Of a stretch of 64,000 nucleotides of DNA, positions 12,760 through 64,000 are shown piece by piece. The notes beneath the pieces are model-generated. The model was given only the letters and a program-made list of their open reading frames with translations. It did no database searches and was not told where the DNA came from. The position numbers and the translations under genes were made by a program. The DNA is from Flaccisagitta enflata (lineage: Eukaryota; Chaetognatha; Sagittoidea; Aphragmophora): NCBI GenBank assembly GCA_965153355.1, contig OZ231128.1, positions 45,260,001 to 45,324,000 on the forward strand, in the 5' to 3' direction. The first letter of the stretch is position 1. Every line of letters begins with the position of its first letter.

Positions 12760-13335
12760 CTGATTTGAGTCCCTGGAGGCTTGACTCATGTCCGCAAGGG
12801 CTTATTTGAGGCTCAGGAGGGCTAATTAGAGGCCTGAATAAGCTTATTTCAAGCATGGGGAGGCTGATCTGAGGTCTGCGAGGGCCGATTTGAGTCCCAA
12901 GGGACTGATATTAGGCTTGGATGGGCTATGTTGAGGCCTTAATGTACTGATTTCAGGCCTACGAAGTCTATTTGAGGTCTGGAAGAGCTGATTTGAGGTC
13001 TGCATGAGCTGATTTCAGGCCTGAGAGGGTTGGGTTGATTGAAGGCCTGTGAGGGCTGATTTGAGTCTCGAGGGGCTTGATTCGAGTCTTGAGGAGCTTG
13101 ATTCTGGTCTGTGAGGGCTGATTTTAGGTTTAGGAGGGCTAATTTGAGTCTTGAATGAGCTGATTTTAGACCTGAGAAGGCCGATTTGAGGTCTGGAAGA
13201 GCTGATTTGAGGCCTGAGGGCCCTGAGGGGGCTTATTTCAGGCATGAGAAAGCTTATTTGGGGCCTGGCAGAGCGGATTGGAGGCCTGAAAGGGCTGATT
13301 TCAGGCCTGAGAAGGCTGATTTGAGTCCTAGAATA
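12760..13335. repeat. Degenerate minisatellite, GGCCTGAGAGGGCTGATTTGA-like unit
   Basis: Irregular 27-30-bp units built from GAGGCCTG, AGGGCTGATTT and GAGTC words. The same word set fills the interior of the family C elements (40190-40500, 41940-42260, 50400-50690), so this may be the remnant of such an element without its ends. Confidence 0.8.
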
Positions 13336-13662
13336 GCTCGAGAGGGGGGGGGGATGGAAAACGGAGAAATGAAATTGCCGAATGTGGAATCATAGGTCAT
13401 ACGCCTCTCCGGGGCCGCTGCCCCCCCTCCAAAAAAAAAAGTGAGAGAGAGAGAAAAGAGGTCTAGTATAAAGACCTTGGTTGAGAAAGTCTATCAAGTG
13501 GCATAATAGTTCATGGAGAGGAATCATTTGGATTTTTTCACAGTAGCAATGAATAATGATAATAAACAAATTGAAACAATGAATGACTGTGAGAGTCATT
13601 GCTGTGTGAGTCATTGCTGATGCCAGTCATTGCTTATGCTATGAGCAATGACTCCCCTTAAA

Positions 13663-54232
<40,570 letters not shown>

Positions 54233-54436
54233 GTTTTGAATTGAAAATAGAAAACGAAGTTTTGGAACGAGAAGGCCAGAAGACATTTACAGGAGAGACT
54301 GTTGGAGGTGCTCGAACAGTTCCCTCTTTGAGCAGCGGTCCCGAAGTGGTCGATAACCGTTTGTTTCGTGTTTCGTCGTGTTTCGTCGTGGATATTTTTT
54401 CCTTCTTTCTCATTTAATTATTTGTTGTATTCATTA

Positions 54437-54578
54437 TGCGCCGTCGCATTTCTGTAAGAGGTAGCACGCAACACCTTGATCCTAAATAAAAGGAGGTACC
54501 GCCGACCTTTTAAGGTTCTTATGATGAAATATTCTTTCCTAGTTGCGTCCATTGGACATCCCTTGGCCTTGCTATTAT
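54437..54578 (+). repeat. Short hairpin-family-like repeat
   Basis: GTCGCATTTCTGTAAGAGG at left and GTTGCGTCCATTGGACATCC then TTGGCCTTGC at right follow the A4 pattern. Confidence 0.5.
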
Positions 54579-55098
54579 ATAAAACAATGATTGCGTAACT
54601 AAACACTTCAGTATTCAACGACAGCCCCCCCTCGAGCAGATCAACCATTTTACACAATAATCTTAACTAACTATACTCTATAGCCGAGTGTGGTCTAGCA
54701 TGCAATTTCCTATGTAACTGAGATGACCGACATAATCATTCATTGGCATTTTAATTCTTTGTAACTTTACAATCAATCGAGTTGTCTGAGCAACTTTTGA
54801 ATGAGCATAATTGGATAAGAGTCATTGTTTGTGTGTTTGCCAATCCGGTCTGTCTTTAAATGTAAGTTGAACCATTGGATTTGAATTTGAGAAATAATTA
54901 TCAAATTGTTTTGTATTTTTGATTAGATTCAGAGAAGTCGTAACTCCAAAAACGTAAAAATTTGAATGCTCAACTTGTTTAACTTTAAAATAGATGTCAT
55001 AATAGATGTCTACTTCTTCGCGCAGGGGAATTATCATTTTGAGACGGTGATATTTCAGATTAGGAGGTCGTGTTTTACTCTTTTAAAATGCAATTTTT
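54579..55098. other. Upstream flank of the large gene
   Basis: AT-rich, no exon or promoter element that I can support. Confidence 0.45.
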
Positions 55099-55253
55099 AG
55101 CCGCGTGCACGCATTTCTACATCCCGCTTTGTCTGTCCATCTGTCAGTCCAATGGTCACGCTTTATTTTTTGGAGTTATCATATGTCATTTTACGTCATT
55201 TTAAGTCATTTTGTATCTAAGTCATTTTATTCCTGAGTCCGCCTGCAAACAAG
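55099..55253 (+). repeat. Hairpin-family repeat (A2)
   Basis: AGCCGCGTGCACGC, ATCCCGCTTTGTCTGTCC, TACGTCATTTTAAGTCATTT. Confidence 0.7.
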
Positions 55254-56551
55254 AAAAAAAAGGTTTAAGAAAAAAGAAAACAAGTCATTCAAGGATCACA
55301 CATGGTCAGCGTTACCCGATGCCCTGCTTGGAGTTATTGGCTGAAGAAGTGGAGTGAAAGCAGGGCAGTAGCCCCAAAGGGCCGATGTGCTATAGGACAC
55401 AGGGGTGAATCTCCACATGTCCTGAGAGGGCATGTTTGAGGCCATAGGAGCAATTTTCCATTATATTCAATGGGAGTTTTGCATCTTTTAAATTTCTGTT
55501 CAATTTACCATATTATTCAATTTCAATTTCAATTTCAATTTTTTCAATTTAACAGTTTATTTCCCCAAATGCGCGTATAACAACAATATAGCGATGGATC
55601 AGCGGGGGAGGACCATGCATAAGCCCTTCATGTCAAATAGTGGTATACTTTCTATTTTTTAGTTTAGGACATCGACGGGCTTGTTCATGTCGACCCTCAT
55701 GATTAAAGTCACAAATGCAGGATAAAGATGAGATAGAAAAAGATAAAACACAAAATGTACAAATTCATGCAAAAATTAGAAAACGATCAACAGGCAAATG
55801 GCATGACGTACAAATACGTCGATAAAAAGAACAATATCTACAGTAACTTAAGTCAGGGCATCAATACAAAAACAAAAACATGACGTACGAGTACGTCTAA
55901 CAATAAAATTCTGTAACGTAGGAAAAAAAGAATAAATAAGCGTCTATTAATTGAAATATTTTTTGTTTCCAAGCATTCCATTAATGATAGAGAAGGCATT
56001 GTGAAATTTCTCTGTTTTCATGTGGACTGACGCAAAGTTAAACATAACCACCATCCATAATCAAAATCATAATATGAATAGTGACTTATACCTAAAGTGG
56101 TGGAAACTAATATATAATACCGATGTCAAAACAGTGATTCCACAAATAATCATAAATCCAGCTTTCCAACAGGAAATCCCCTGCCCTGTGGGCACTGGTG
56201 TTCTGTTTACTATGCAAATTAATAGGAATCTGATTAAAGCTGCAAATACGGTTGACGAGACATTTGTTCATTTGTACGTATAAATTACTAATTTGTTTTC
56301 TTTATGACTTACAATTGTAAACACAGTATTAATACGACCATGGCTGCAATAAATACAGCCAAGGAAGGACAGCAGGTCCCCCAAGGGAGACAATCAGTAA
56401 GACCGTGAGGTCGCCCATCAAGACAATGAAGTCTTGACAGAATCAGTAGGACTATAGAAATTAGAGTTTGTTTAGTGGAGAGGCTTATTTTTAGTCAGGG
56501 AAAGAAAAAAAAAAGTTTTATAGAGACTACATGATTATAACCTAACCTTAC

Positions 56552-56600
56552 CTTACCTAACCTAACCTAACCTTAACCTAACCTAACCAAACCAAACTGA
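56552..56600 (-). repeat. Imperfect (TTAGG)n tract in LINE 3' UTR
   Basis: On -, GGTTAGGTTAGGTTAAGGTT-type words, about nine imperfect units. TTAGG is the arthropod telomere unit, but this is short, imperfect and inside a retrotransposon. Confidence 0.8.
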
Positions 56601-56706
56601 GTTAGCTTGAGCTTAATACTGTAGTACTATAAGTGATGTTTCTTGTCTTTGCATCTAGGATTAGTACAATCACTTTTGTGGGCATATCTATTAAGTAGCG
56701 ATTTTT

Positions 56707-58344
56707 TTAACTGTCTTTTAAAAGAGCTTTCTGATCTATTTTTCTTAAGTCACTTGTGGTATTATTCCAAAGTTTTGGGCCAATAGCACTAAAACTGTTG
56801 GAGGCAGCTCTAGATTTGTAGTTGGGCACTTTTAGGTCCAAAGGATTTTGAGCCTGGCCCCTAAGATTGTACTCACAATTATACTGAGTGCTACAAAGGT
56901 TCCGTATCTTTTTTGGTGCACGCTGGTAGAAGGAATCATGCATAAGTAATAAGCATTGCTGCTCATAGAGATCATTGAATTTTAGTAGTCCAAGTTGTTT
57001 CATTCGGGGCTCTGTGTGGGCAGAGAAGTAAGACTTAGTTATTGTTCTAATTGCTCTTTTTTGAATATTTACTATTCTTTTTTTATTTTGGGCACTGCAT
57101 CCGCCCCAAGCAGGCAATCCATAGAGCACATGAGGTTGAATGAATGAGTGGTAAAGAATTTTTAGGGTTGGAGGTGGGAGCAGATTCTTTACTCTGTTTA
57201 TCATGCTGTTATTTCTTGCTATCTTATTTGCTACGCTAGTGCAATGCTTTTCCCAGCTTAGAGTACTATCTATGGTTATTCCTAAGAATTGTGCATCATC
57301 ATAGATACCGAGTTTTTCTCCATCAAGGTAGATCTCGGGAAGTTTTTGATTTTTTGGAAGTGATTTTTTTCTAAAAATAACAGTTTTTGTTTTCTTGGGG
57401 TTAAGTTTCAATTGGTTTGCTTTAAAGTAGTCATTTATGCCTTCAAGTTCCTGATTAAGAGTTGACAATGCCTCAAAATTATATCCCTGTATCAACAGGT
57501 TAGTATCATCAGCAAATGTTACACTTTTAAGGTTTGAAGCAGATGGTAGGTCATTTACATAAAGAAGGAAAAGAAGGGGTCCTAAGATACTGCCTTGGGG
57601 AACACCAGTAGATAGCAGTAATCTGGAGCTACTATGTCCATTGAGATCAACATATTGATAGCGATTCCTAAGATAGGACTCAAACCACTTCAGAGCTATG
57701 CCACGGATTCCGTAATGGTCTAGTTTTTCAAGTAAAATAGAGTGATTCAGGGTGTCAAAAGCCTTACTAAGGTCACAGAATACACCAATGGCGTAGTGAC
57801 CCATTTCTATACATTCCTCAATACTCTTTATGAAGTCAAGGGTCGCATGGGTAGTATTGTGGCCTGTTCGAAATCCATATTGTGATTCAAAAAGAATTTC
57901 ATACCGGACCAGAAACTCAAAGACTTTGTTATAGATAAGGCGTTCTATGATTTTAGAAAATATTGGTAATAATGATATGGGTCTATAATTTTCATAGAGG
58001 TGTTTATCTCCTTTGAGTTTGTATACAGGTACAACTCTGGCTATCTTTCCGTTCTCTGGAAAAATCCCTGTTTTCTGAGAGCAGTTAACTTAGTGTGCCA
58101 AGACTGGTGCCAAAATGTCTACATCACTTAAAATGATATTTTGTTGAAATCCAGCAGGATCTTTGCTGGTTTTAGGGATAAACTTTTTACAAACTTCTAT
58201 GATTTCTTGATGGGTTACATCATTTAGGAGGAGTGAATTTGAGTTTCGTGCAGTGTGTTTGTGAAGGTAGTGTGATGGACCATGAGTTGGCTTGCCTACA
58301 CTTGCATTCGTCTGTGGTCCTACATTGGCATTCATTACATTCAC
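56707..58344 (-). pseudogene. LINE reverse transcriptase, one in-frame stop
   Basis: Frame is continuous from 58344 to 56707 except for TAA at 58090-58092. Visible motifs in order: YENYRPISLLPIFSKIIERL, ESQYGFRTGHNTTHATLDF, FCDLSKAFDTLNHSILL, GVPQGSILGPLLFLLYVNDL, the catalytic FADDTNLL, the LNPKKTKTVIF strand and the LGITIDSTLSWEKH thumb start. The order and spacing fit the Jockey/CR1-like group of animal LINEs. Missing N-terminus and the stop make it inactive. Confidence 0.92.
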
Positions 58345-58789
58345 TACATTACTACATTACATTCAATGGGAATTTTACATTTTTTTCATTTTTCATCAAT
58401 TTTTTTATGTTATTCAATAGGAAATATGCATTTTGTGACTTTTTTGAAAAATTTCCATGTTATTCAATTTGAAGTTAGCATTTTGTCAACATTCCATGTT
58501 ATTCAATGGGAATTTGAGGCTTGAGAAGCTTTGAGGGGAGGACGTACGGATGGACATACAAACAGACGTATGGAAATTCACCCCTGTGCCCCACAGGACA
58601 TCGGCCCTTTGGGGCCGCTGCCCAAAAAGGGGTCCAAATTTTAATGCATTATTTTTTAATGTTTTCTTGTTCTTATGACATCTTTGTTGAATTAATCAGA
58701 TACAACCCTCGTAAAAGGCTATATTTAGCCGAAAATTCTAGTGAAAAAAAATGATCATTTTTCAAAATGTTTTTTTTTCCGTTTGAAAT

Positions 58790-59410
58790 ATTCTAAACTA
58801 AAAAAGTAGCTGAGATAATTGATTTCCGTAAAAAGTTTCTGGTAGGTCAAGCATTTCCTGGTCGATGCATTTCATGATATGTAAATGCCAGGACTTTTTT
58901 TTCACAAGTTTGATCCTTTGAACATATTTGAAACAAGATGTCAGTGTATCCAAATTATTTCTTTGCAAAACCTTGTCAAATGGACTGTTTCCCTTTAAAT
59001 TGCTCTCATTTCTAAACGGTTTGAGCTACTGACACCAGATCGGTCTCTGATGGAAGGTATTTTGAAGTTATTTTTGGGAAAACTTCGGTTGAAATGCCTA
59101 TTTCCTATCTTAGATTATTGCGTAAACAATGAATCAACTCATGGCCAAACTTTTTATTGAGAAACAAATTTTCTTCACGCTTATGTTTCCCTCATTGTAA
59201 AAATGTACTGTAAATTAGCTTTTTTAGACTAATCTGGTATCTGTAGCTCAATTCATATAGAAATGAGAGCGACTTAAACAATAATCTCCAGCCAAGAACC
59301 AAAAATAATGGTTTTTTTTACTGTTTTTGCTATACATTTCAAAAGGTTCAGATTTTTGTGAGAAAGTCCTAGGAGTTATGCATCATAAAATGCATATCTC
59401 ATATATTCAA
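58790..59410. mobile_element. Family I relative
   Basis: CTAAAAAAGTAGCTGAGATAA, GCATTTCATGATATGTAA, CTCTCATTTCTAAACGG and the inverted GAGTTATGCATCATAAAATG correspond to 20990-21660. Confidence 0.65.
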
Positions 59411-59419
59411 GGAAAATGT

Positions 59420-59530
59420 TTTTGATGCGTCCTCGCATCTCTATAAGAGGCTCTGTCCCTACGTCTGAAGGTGTGTATGTATGTCTAAAGATCCGTGACA
59501 GGAAATTTTCTAAAGGCAAATTTTAGGGTT
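59420..59530 (+). repeat. Hairpin-family repeat (A4), left part
   Basis: GATGCGTCCTCGCATC hairpin, TCTATAAGAGGCTCTGTCC. Confidence 0.7.
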
Positions 59531-59568
59531 TTCTCTTCATTCCTTTATCTCAATACATATTTATGTTA

Positions 59569-59572
<4 letters not shown>

Positions 59573-59625
<53 letters not shown>

Positions 59626-59715
59626 ACTCTTTATCTCGCACTCTCTCTCTCTATCTGACTGGAGTTGATTTTCCGGGATTCCCGATTTCAAATGAGATGT
59701 GAATGTTACGCAATC

Positions 59716-59780
<65 letters not shown>
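59573..59780. repeat. Two (CT)n microsatellites
   Basis: CT runs at 59573-59615 and 59721-59780, the second followed by a T run. Confidence 0.93.
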
Positions 59781-59788
<8 letters not shown>

Positions 59789-59795
59789 TTTTTTA

Positions 59796-60682
59796 GATGC
59801 GTCCTCGCATCTCTATAAGAGGGTTTGTCCCTTGGTCTGTCTGAATGTCTGTCTGAATGTCTGTCTGTCTGAGTGGAACACGAAAATTCAAAGCGCGATT
59901 TTTAAGGTTTTCTCTCCATTTCTCTTCATGTCTCTTCATGTCTCTTATATTTCTTATGTCTCTTTCATCTCTGCCGTCTCTTTTGTCTCTTTTGTCTCTT
60001 TTGTCTCTTTTGTCTATTACATGTCTCTTATGTCTCCTATATGTCTCTTATATCTCTTTTGTTTCTTTTTTCTCTTATGTATCTTAGGTCTCTTTTGTCT
60101 TTTATGTCTCTTATGTCGCTTTGTCTCTTTTGTCTCCTAAATGTCTTATATCTGCTATATGTCTCATATGTCTCATATGTCTCTTATATCTCTTATATCT
60201 CTTATATCTCTTATATCTCTTATATCTCTTTTATCTCTTATACCTCTTATGTCTCTTATATCTCTTATATCTCTTATACCTCTTATATCTCTTATATCTC
60301 TTATACCTCGTATATCTCGTATATCTCTTATATCTCTTATATCTCTTACATCTCTTAGGTCTCTTATGTCTCTTATGTCTCTTCATGTCTCTTATGTCTC
60401 CTCATGTTTCCTCATGTCTCTGCATGTCTCTCCATATCTCTCCATAGTCCCTTCATGTCTCTTCGTGAGGTTGAGGTGGGGGAGGGGGGGGGAGGCGTGG
60501 GGGGCAGGGGTGGAGAGGCGTGGGGGGAGAGAGGAGTCAGTTTATATTTTTCTCTTCATCTCTGAATCTTTATATTTTCATATTGTTATATCTTAATATC
60601 TTTATACCTAAATAATTTGTATGATAATATCTTATGTCTAAAGAGGAAGCATCTATTGGACATCTCTTGGCCTCGTTCAGAA
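59796..60682 (+). repeat. Hairpin-family repeat (A4) with expanded interior
   Basis: AGATGCGTCCTCGCATCT hairpin, TATAAGAGGGTTTGTCC, then a 9-bp (TCTCTTATA)n expansion at about 59930-60450, a G-rich stretch (60470-60535) and a right end AAGCATCTATTGGACATCTC then TTGGCCTCGTT, matching the family's right end. Confidence 0.6.
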
Positions 60683-60894
60683 GTTAAATATATCTACTTC
60701 CTTTTAAGTTATGTCGTCAGAGAATGTTTTAAATATAAAAACACGCTGTATTTTATTTTAAGTCATTTTAGTCATACAATTCATTAAAGTCATTTTAGCT
60801 CAGGAGTAAAAAAAAAAACAGAAAGAAGGAAATTTCCTTTTCGAGAGCACAAACATAAACTTTGGAGCTTCTCCAAAGCTGAATTTTAAGATAC

Positions 60895-62290
60895 AGTAGA
60901 TGTCGTCTAAACTTGGAAATACGTGGGAATTCTTATCAGAAAGCAAAAATGCTAAAGAATTGATATTTAGAGTATTAGCTAATGAAAGGATGTATTATTG
61001 CCCATGATAGTTGGTTGACATGGAAACACGTTTCTATATATTCCCTCTAAAATAATGATATTTTGATCGATTTTTTTAGGGAATGTTGTTTAAAATCAAA
61101 TTTTTGATAACTTTCCCACAACATATCATAAAAAGAATAACTATGCATGACAGCCCTGTCATGCTCCCTAGCAATTATCAAACGAGGAATGTTCTTACAG
61201 AACATACTATCTTCACAATAGAAATCTTTACACATGTTTTAACTGATATCTCTGGTCATATTAGTCCAATTTTAAAAAAATTGGTGGCCATATTGAAGCC
61301 CTTCAAATTTGCAAGCGATCTACGCAAACCGCATCTCTCTAACTCAATGCGTTCAAAAGTTATTTAACTTTGAATGAAATATTTCAATTTTGCGTTTACC
61401 ATTTTCACACTATCTTCAAATGGTACAATTTTACTCCAAATTGAATTACTTCTATACGCATTGAGTTAGACAGATGCGGTTTGCGTAGACTGCTTACAAA
61501 TTCAAAGAGCTTCATTTATGTCACCAATTTTTCAATGATTTGTTGAGTCTTTCTGGAGCTATGAGTCTAAATGTAGCAAAGAAAGGGGATCCAAAAAATG
61601 GCGAGAATGGTTGTTGTTGTTGTTGTTTCCCCGGGTGGCGAAGCCACGTAGAAAACTTCGCTAGGTCAAGTAGAGTCAGGAGGTTGAGGAGGAGGTGGAG
61701 GAGGCGGGGGATTAGCAGGAAGCAAAGACGAAAAAGAAGGGAGAGTTTGGAGGAAGCCGACGACAGTTGCCGGGTTGACCCAGAGGTCCCGCGGCGTCAA
61801 ATTAGTTGGAACAGCATCACATTCAAATATATGTTTAGAAGTATGACGGTGGAAAAGACATTCCGGGCATAAGGCAGAACGCGTGTGACCTAGGAGGACC
61901 TTGTAATCGTTCAAGAGGCGGCAGCTGCCAGAGCGCAGTTGGGCCAAGGTTGTGCGCTGGATACGACTGAGGTTTTTCTCTGATGGTGAAATTTCTGGCG
62001 GCGTGGTGTTGAGAAGCGGGTTGACGGCTTTCAGTGGTCTGGAGGGCCATCACCCCAAAATACCTCAAAAGGCGCTTCAAAACACTTCCCAGGCAACTGG
62101 CCGCTTTAATTCAGTCAAAGGGGGCTCACACTAAATATTGATGGCGCCACAATCGATTAGTATCCATTTTCACATCAATAAATCAACATATTTTCAAAGT
62201 GTAAAGATTTCTATTGTGAAGATAGTATCGTAGTAAAGTTGTTGCAAATCAGATCTTAAGCAATTTTCCTTATTATGATGAGCAATGAAG
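60895..62290. mobile_element. Family F relative, split by insertion
   Basis: 60895-61230 matches the left arm of the 8518 palindrome; 62190-62290 matches the right arm (GTTGTTGCAAATC, TTAAGCAATTTTCC). Between them are an inner palindrome (61300-61520, GCAAACCGCATCTCTCTAAC against its complement) and a LINE fragment. Confidence 0.6.
61666..62105 (-). pseudogene. LINE C-terminal domain fragment (second element)
   Basis: On -, RIQRTTLAQLRSGSCRLLND, then CPECLFHRHTSKHIFEC (a CCHC zinc-knuckle-like C..C....H....C) and NLTPRDLWVNPATVVGFL. This is the conserved C-terminal end of ORF2 in many invertebrate Jockey-type LINEs. The rest of the element is missing, and it ends in a CCT-rich tract. A different family from the LINE at 55531. 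Confidence 0.82.
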
Positions 62291-62339
62291 TATCTTTTTA
62301 AATTCTTAAATCTTTTCAAATTCTCGGTCATAATGGCGA

Positions 62340-62860
62340 GTGGTTTGGGCCTCAGGAAGGTTTACTTCATCACTTCATACCAAAACAAAAATTTTTTTGC
62401 TTCAAAATTTGTTAAAAATGCCGTAAAATGCCGTAAAAAGCCGTAAAAATGGCATAAGATGATACTAGATGATGACGGGTTGGCGTGTATTTATGCATGA
62501 ATGTGTCTTAGTGCCAGATAATTATTGTTTGCCTATTCTTTGACCATAATGGCGGTTTTGGACCTAACAAACTGTCAAAAATGCTATTTTTATGGCTTTT
62601 TACGGCACAAAATGATACTAAATGATGACAGGTTGACCTGTATTTATGCATGAATGTGTCTTAGTGCCAGATAATCATTGTTTGCCCATTTTTTGACCAA
62701 AGCGGCGGTTTTGACCAAAAAAAACTGTCAAAAATGCCAATTTTACGGCATTTTACGGCATTTTTAAAAAGATTTTGAAGCAAAAAAACTTTCGTTTTGG
62801 TATGAAGTAATAAAGTAAACTGTCCTGAGGCCCAAACCACTCGCCATTATGACCGAGAAT
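62340..62860. repeat. Inverted-repeat element with internal direct repeats
   Basis: CGGTCATAATGGCGAGTGGTTTGGGCC at 62325-62352 faces its complement at 62829-62856 (GGCCCAAACCACTCGCCATT). Inside, TATTTATGCATGAATGTGTC occurs twice (62488, 62640), each followed by TTAGTGCCAGATAAT. Confidence 0.75.
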
Positions 62861-62893
62861 TTTTCTTGACCTATGAAAGCCTCCCCCGTGGCG

Positions 62894-63050
62894 TGTTCAG
62901 GCCTCAGGATGTTTAGAAATTCACCCCTGTGTTCTACAGGACATTAGCCCTTTAAGGCCGCTGCGCTGCTCTCACTCCACTTCTTCACTGCATCATTCCA
63001 GTCAGGACATTGGGTACCGCTGACCTTGTGGGATCCTCGGATGACTAATT
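62894..63050 (+). mobile_element. Family C element, copy 6, right end only
   Basis: GAAATTCACCCCTGTGTTCT, AGCCCTTTAAGGCCGCTGC, then the 80-bp extension to GGATGACTAATT. Confidence 0.75.
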
Positions 63051-63059
63051 GGTGTTTTG

Positions 63060-63160
63060 CAGCTATTTTTAGCGCACTGCTCCTGCCTAAATGCCCAAGT
63101 GACTTTCTTTGTCCCTGCCCCTGTCCATCCGCACATGACTTGCTAAGCTGTATCTCCGAG
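63060..63160 (+). repeat. Hairpin-family fragment
   Basis: TTTTTAGCGCACTGCTCCTG, CCTAAATGCCC, GTCCATCCGCACATGACTT. Confidence 0.5.
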
Positions 63161-63299
63161 CTATTATTCAAACAAAGCACACATCTATTTGAACAAAGCC
63201 AAATGCAGAGTCGTAGGTCTGCCATCAAAACAATTTTTGCAAGCCCAACACAGTTGCATATGGCTGGATGATTGAAAAGGGTTTGATTTACGGAAAAAG

Positions 63300-64000
63300 T
63301 TGATTTTTTCATTATGAAAGTTGAAACACCACTGCCCTTGAAAAAAGGAGGCCAGAATTATCCAATCTACAATGGATGAATTTTACCCTCTTTACTTTTT
63401 TCTTGAATCTAGTAAGATCTCCTGCAAAAGAATTTTGAGTCCAATCCCAGAATTCTAGCTCAAAGCGTAAAAGATATTATATAAGTTAAAAGTGAAAGAC
63501 CTCTATTCAAGTCTGGAATGAAAAGCTGTTTGGCAAGATGTACATTTGTACTTCAAAATGTTATAGAAGCTTGAATTTAGGCGCTGAAATTTTGCATGAA
63601 ATAACTGCAGGTAATACAGTGTGAACATTGTCAAACGCAAAAAAGTATCAAGCTTTTGCTCCTAGAGGCTTCATTTCCCTGACCTGGAATGACTTTTTTC
63701 TCAAAGTACTATGCTTGACGTTTTTTGTATCAAAATTTCATGGGTCTGAGTTGGATAGTTTGTCCACAACAGTAAATTGAAGTAAAAGAGGCAATTCTAG
63801 AACAAGCTAATTTTCAGTTCAAAATCTTCTTCTCTAAACAGGAAAGTTTTTCTTTAATTTGCTCTCATTTGAAGACGACTTGAGCTATGAATGCCAGATT
63901 GGTCTCAAATGGAAGATAATTTGACTCTCTTTCATTTAAGACCAATGTATCATCTGTGGCTTAAGTCATTTTAACATCAGAACAATTCATAAAGAAACTG
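63300..64000. other. Right end of window, unassigned
   Basis: AT-rich; one clear copy of the recurring theme at 63858-63925 and part of an inverted copy at 63930-63965. No exon recognised. Confidence 0.5.

Larger units (their letters stand above)
11726..13662. other. Spacer after the large gene, left of its stop codon
   Basis: Holds a (CT)n run (12510-12576) and a degenerate 27-30-bp minisatellite (12760-13335). No protein-coding exon was recognised. On the - strand this is where the 3' UTR of the large gene must begin; no AATAAA was seen within about 650 bp of its stop. Confidence 0.55.
55531..58345 (-). mobile_element. 5'-truncated non-LTR retrotransposon (LINE)
   Basis: Read on -, it contains the C-terminal two thirds of a reverse transcriptase, a 3' UTR of about 1.2 kb and a microsatellite-like tail of GAAATT units (55518-55545 on +, AATTTC). 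The 5' end stops within the protein-coding part, as is usual for target-primed reverse transcription. No endonuclease domain remains. The flanks belong to one family C element, so the insertion boundaries are defined to within a few tens of bases. Confidence 0.87.
55284..58623 (-). mobile_element. Family C element, copy 5, interrupted by a LINE
   Basis: The left part (55284-55530) has the extension, CCCAAAGGGCCGATG and ATTCAATGGGAGTTTT. The right part (58345-58623) resumes with ATTCAATGGGAATTTT and ends with the inverted terminus. The LINE lies between. Confidence 0.82.

Noticed and set aside
56020-56283. 87-residue + strand open frame
   Set aside because: Lies in the 3' UTR of the LINE on the opposite strand; no recognised features.
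61540-61872. 110-residue Arg-rich + strand frame
   Set aside because: Antisense of the LINE C-terminal fragment, which has the recognisable motifs.

Overview
This window is metazoan nuclear DNA. It shows GT-AG introns, extracellular EGF and sushi modules, animal-type LINE fragments, many DNA-transposon derivatives and abundant CT/GA microsatellites. The organism is most likely an invertebrate; I cannot name the phylum from sequence alone. I see no bacterial-style operon, CRISPR array or convincing tRNA gene.

Two protein-coding genes face each other tail to tail. (1) On the + strand, 775-7380 holds the last six coding exons of a ubiquitin chain-elongation factor E4 (UBE4B orthologue), ending in the U-box; its 5' part lies left of the window. 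(2) On the - strand, about 54232 down to 13663, I assembled from splice sites and reading phase a roughly 40-kb gene for a large membrane protein. The model uses 25 coding exons and is phase-consistent throughout (5235 nt, 1744 residues plus stop). Order: signal peptide, four EGF domains, an F5/8C (discoidin)-like domain split over four exons, one EGF, a PLAT-like domain, three EGF domains, an unrecognised domain, a sushi domain, a multi-pass membrane region with XK-related-like features, then a serine-rich cytoplasmic tail built from a duplicated two-exon module with alternative final exons. I know of no protein with this architecture.

The rest is repeat sequence. 1-730 is a 16-bp minisatellite in a UBE4B intron; 2693-5642 in that gene is a large foldback structure. 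7381-13662 is the intergenic region between the convergent genes. Two ~2-kb elements in inverted orientation (9752-11720 and 13878-15903) have 5-bp target duplications and ends carrying CACAGTG, the heptamer of V(D)J recombination signals, so they look like non-autonomous Transib/RAG-type transposons; the second one sits inside the tail-exon cluster of gene 2. Introns of gene 2 hold hAT-type (8-bp duplication) and Tc1/mariner-type (TA duplication) miniature elements, many long-inverted-repeat elements, and about 20 copies of a ~200-bp family whose terminal hairpin changes in a compensatory way between subfamilies. 54.4-64 kb is upstream of gene 2: it carries a 5'-truncated LINE (about 55530-58345) inserted in another repeat, a second LINE C-terminal fragment (61666-62105), and microsatellites.

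All exon coordinates are hand-derived; no alignment or search was run. UBE4B and the EGF exons are the firmest calls; the XK-like, F5/8C-like and PLAT-like labels are pattern-based inferences.
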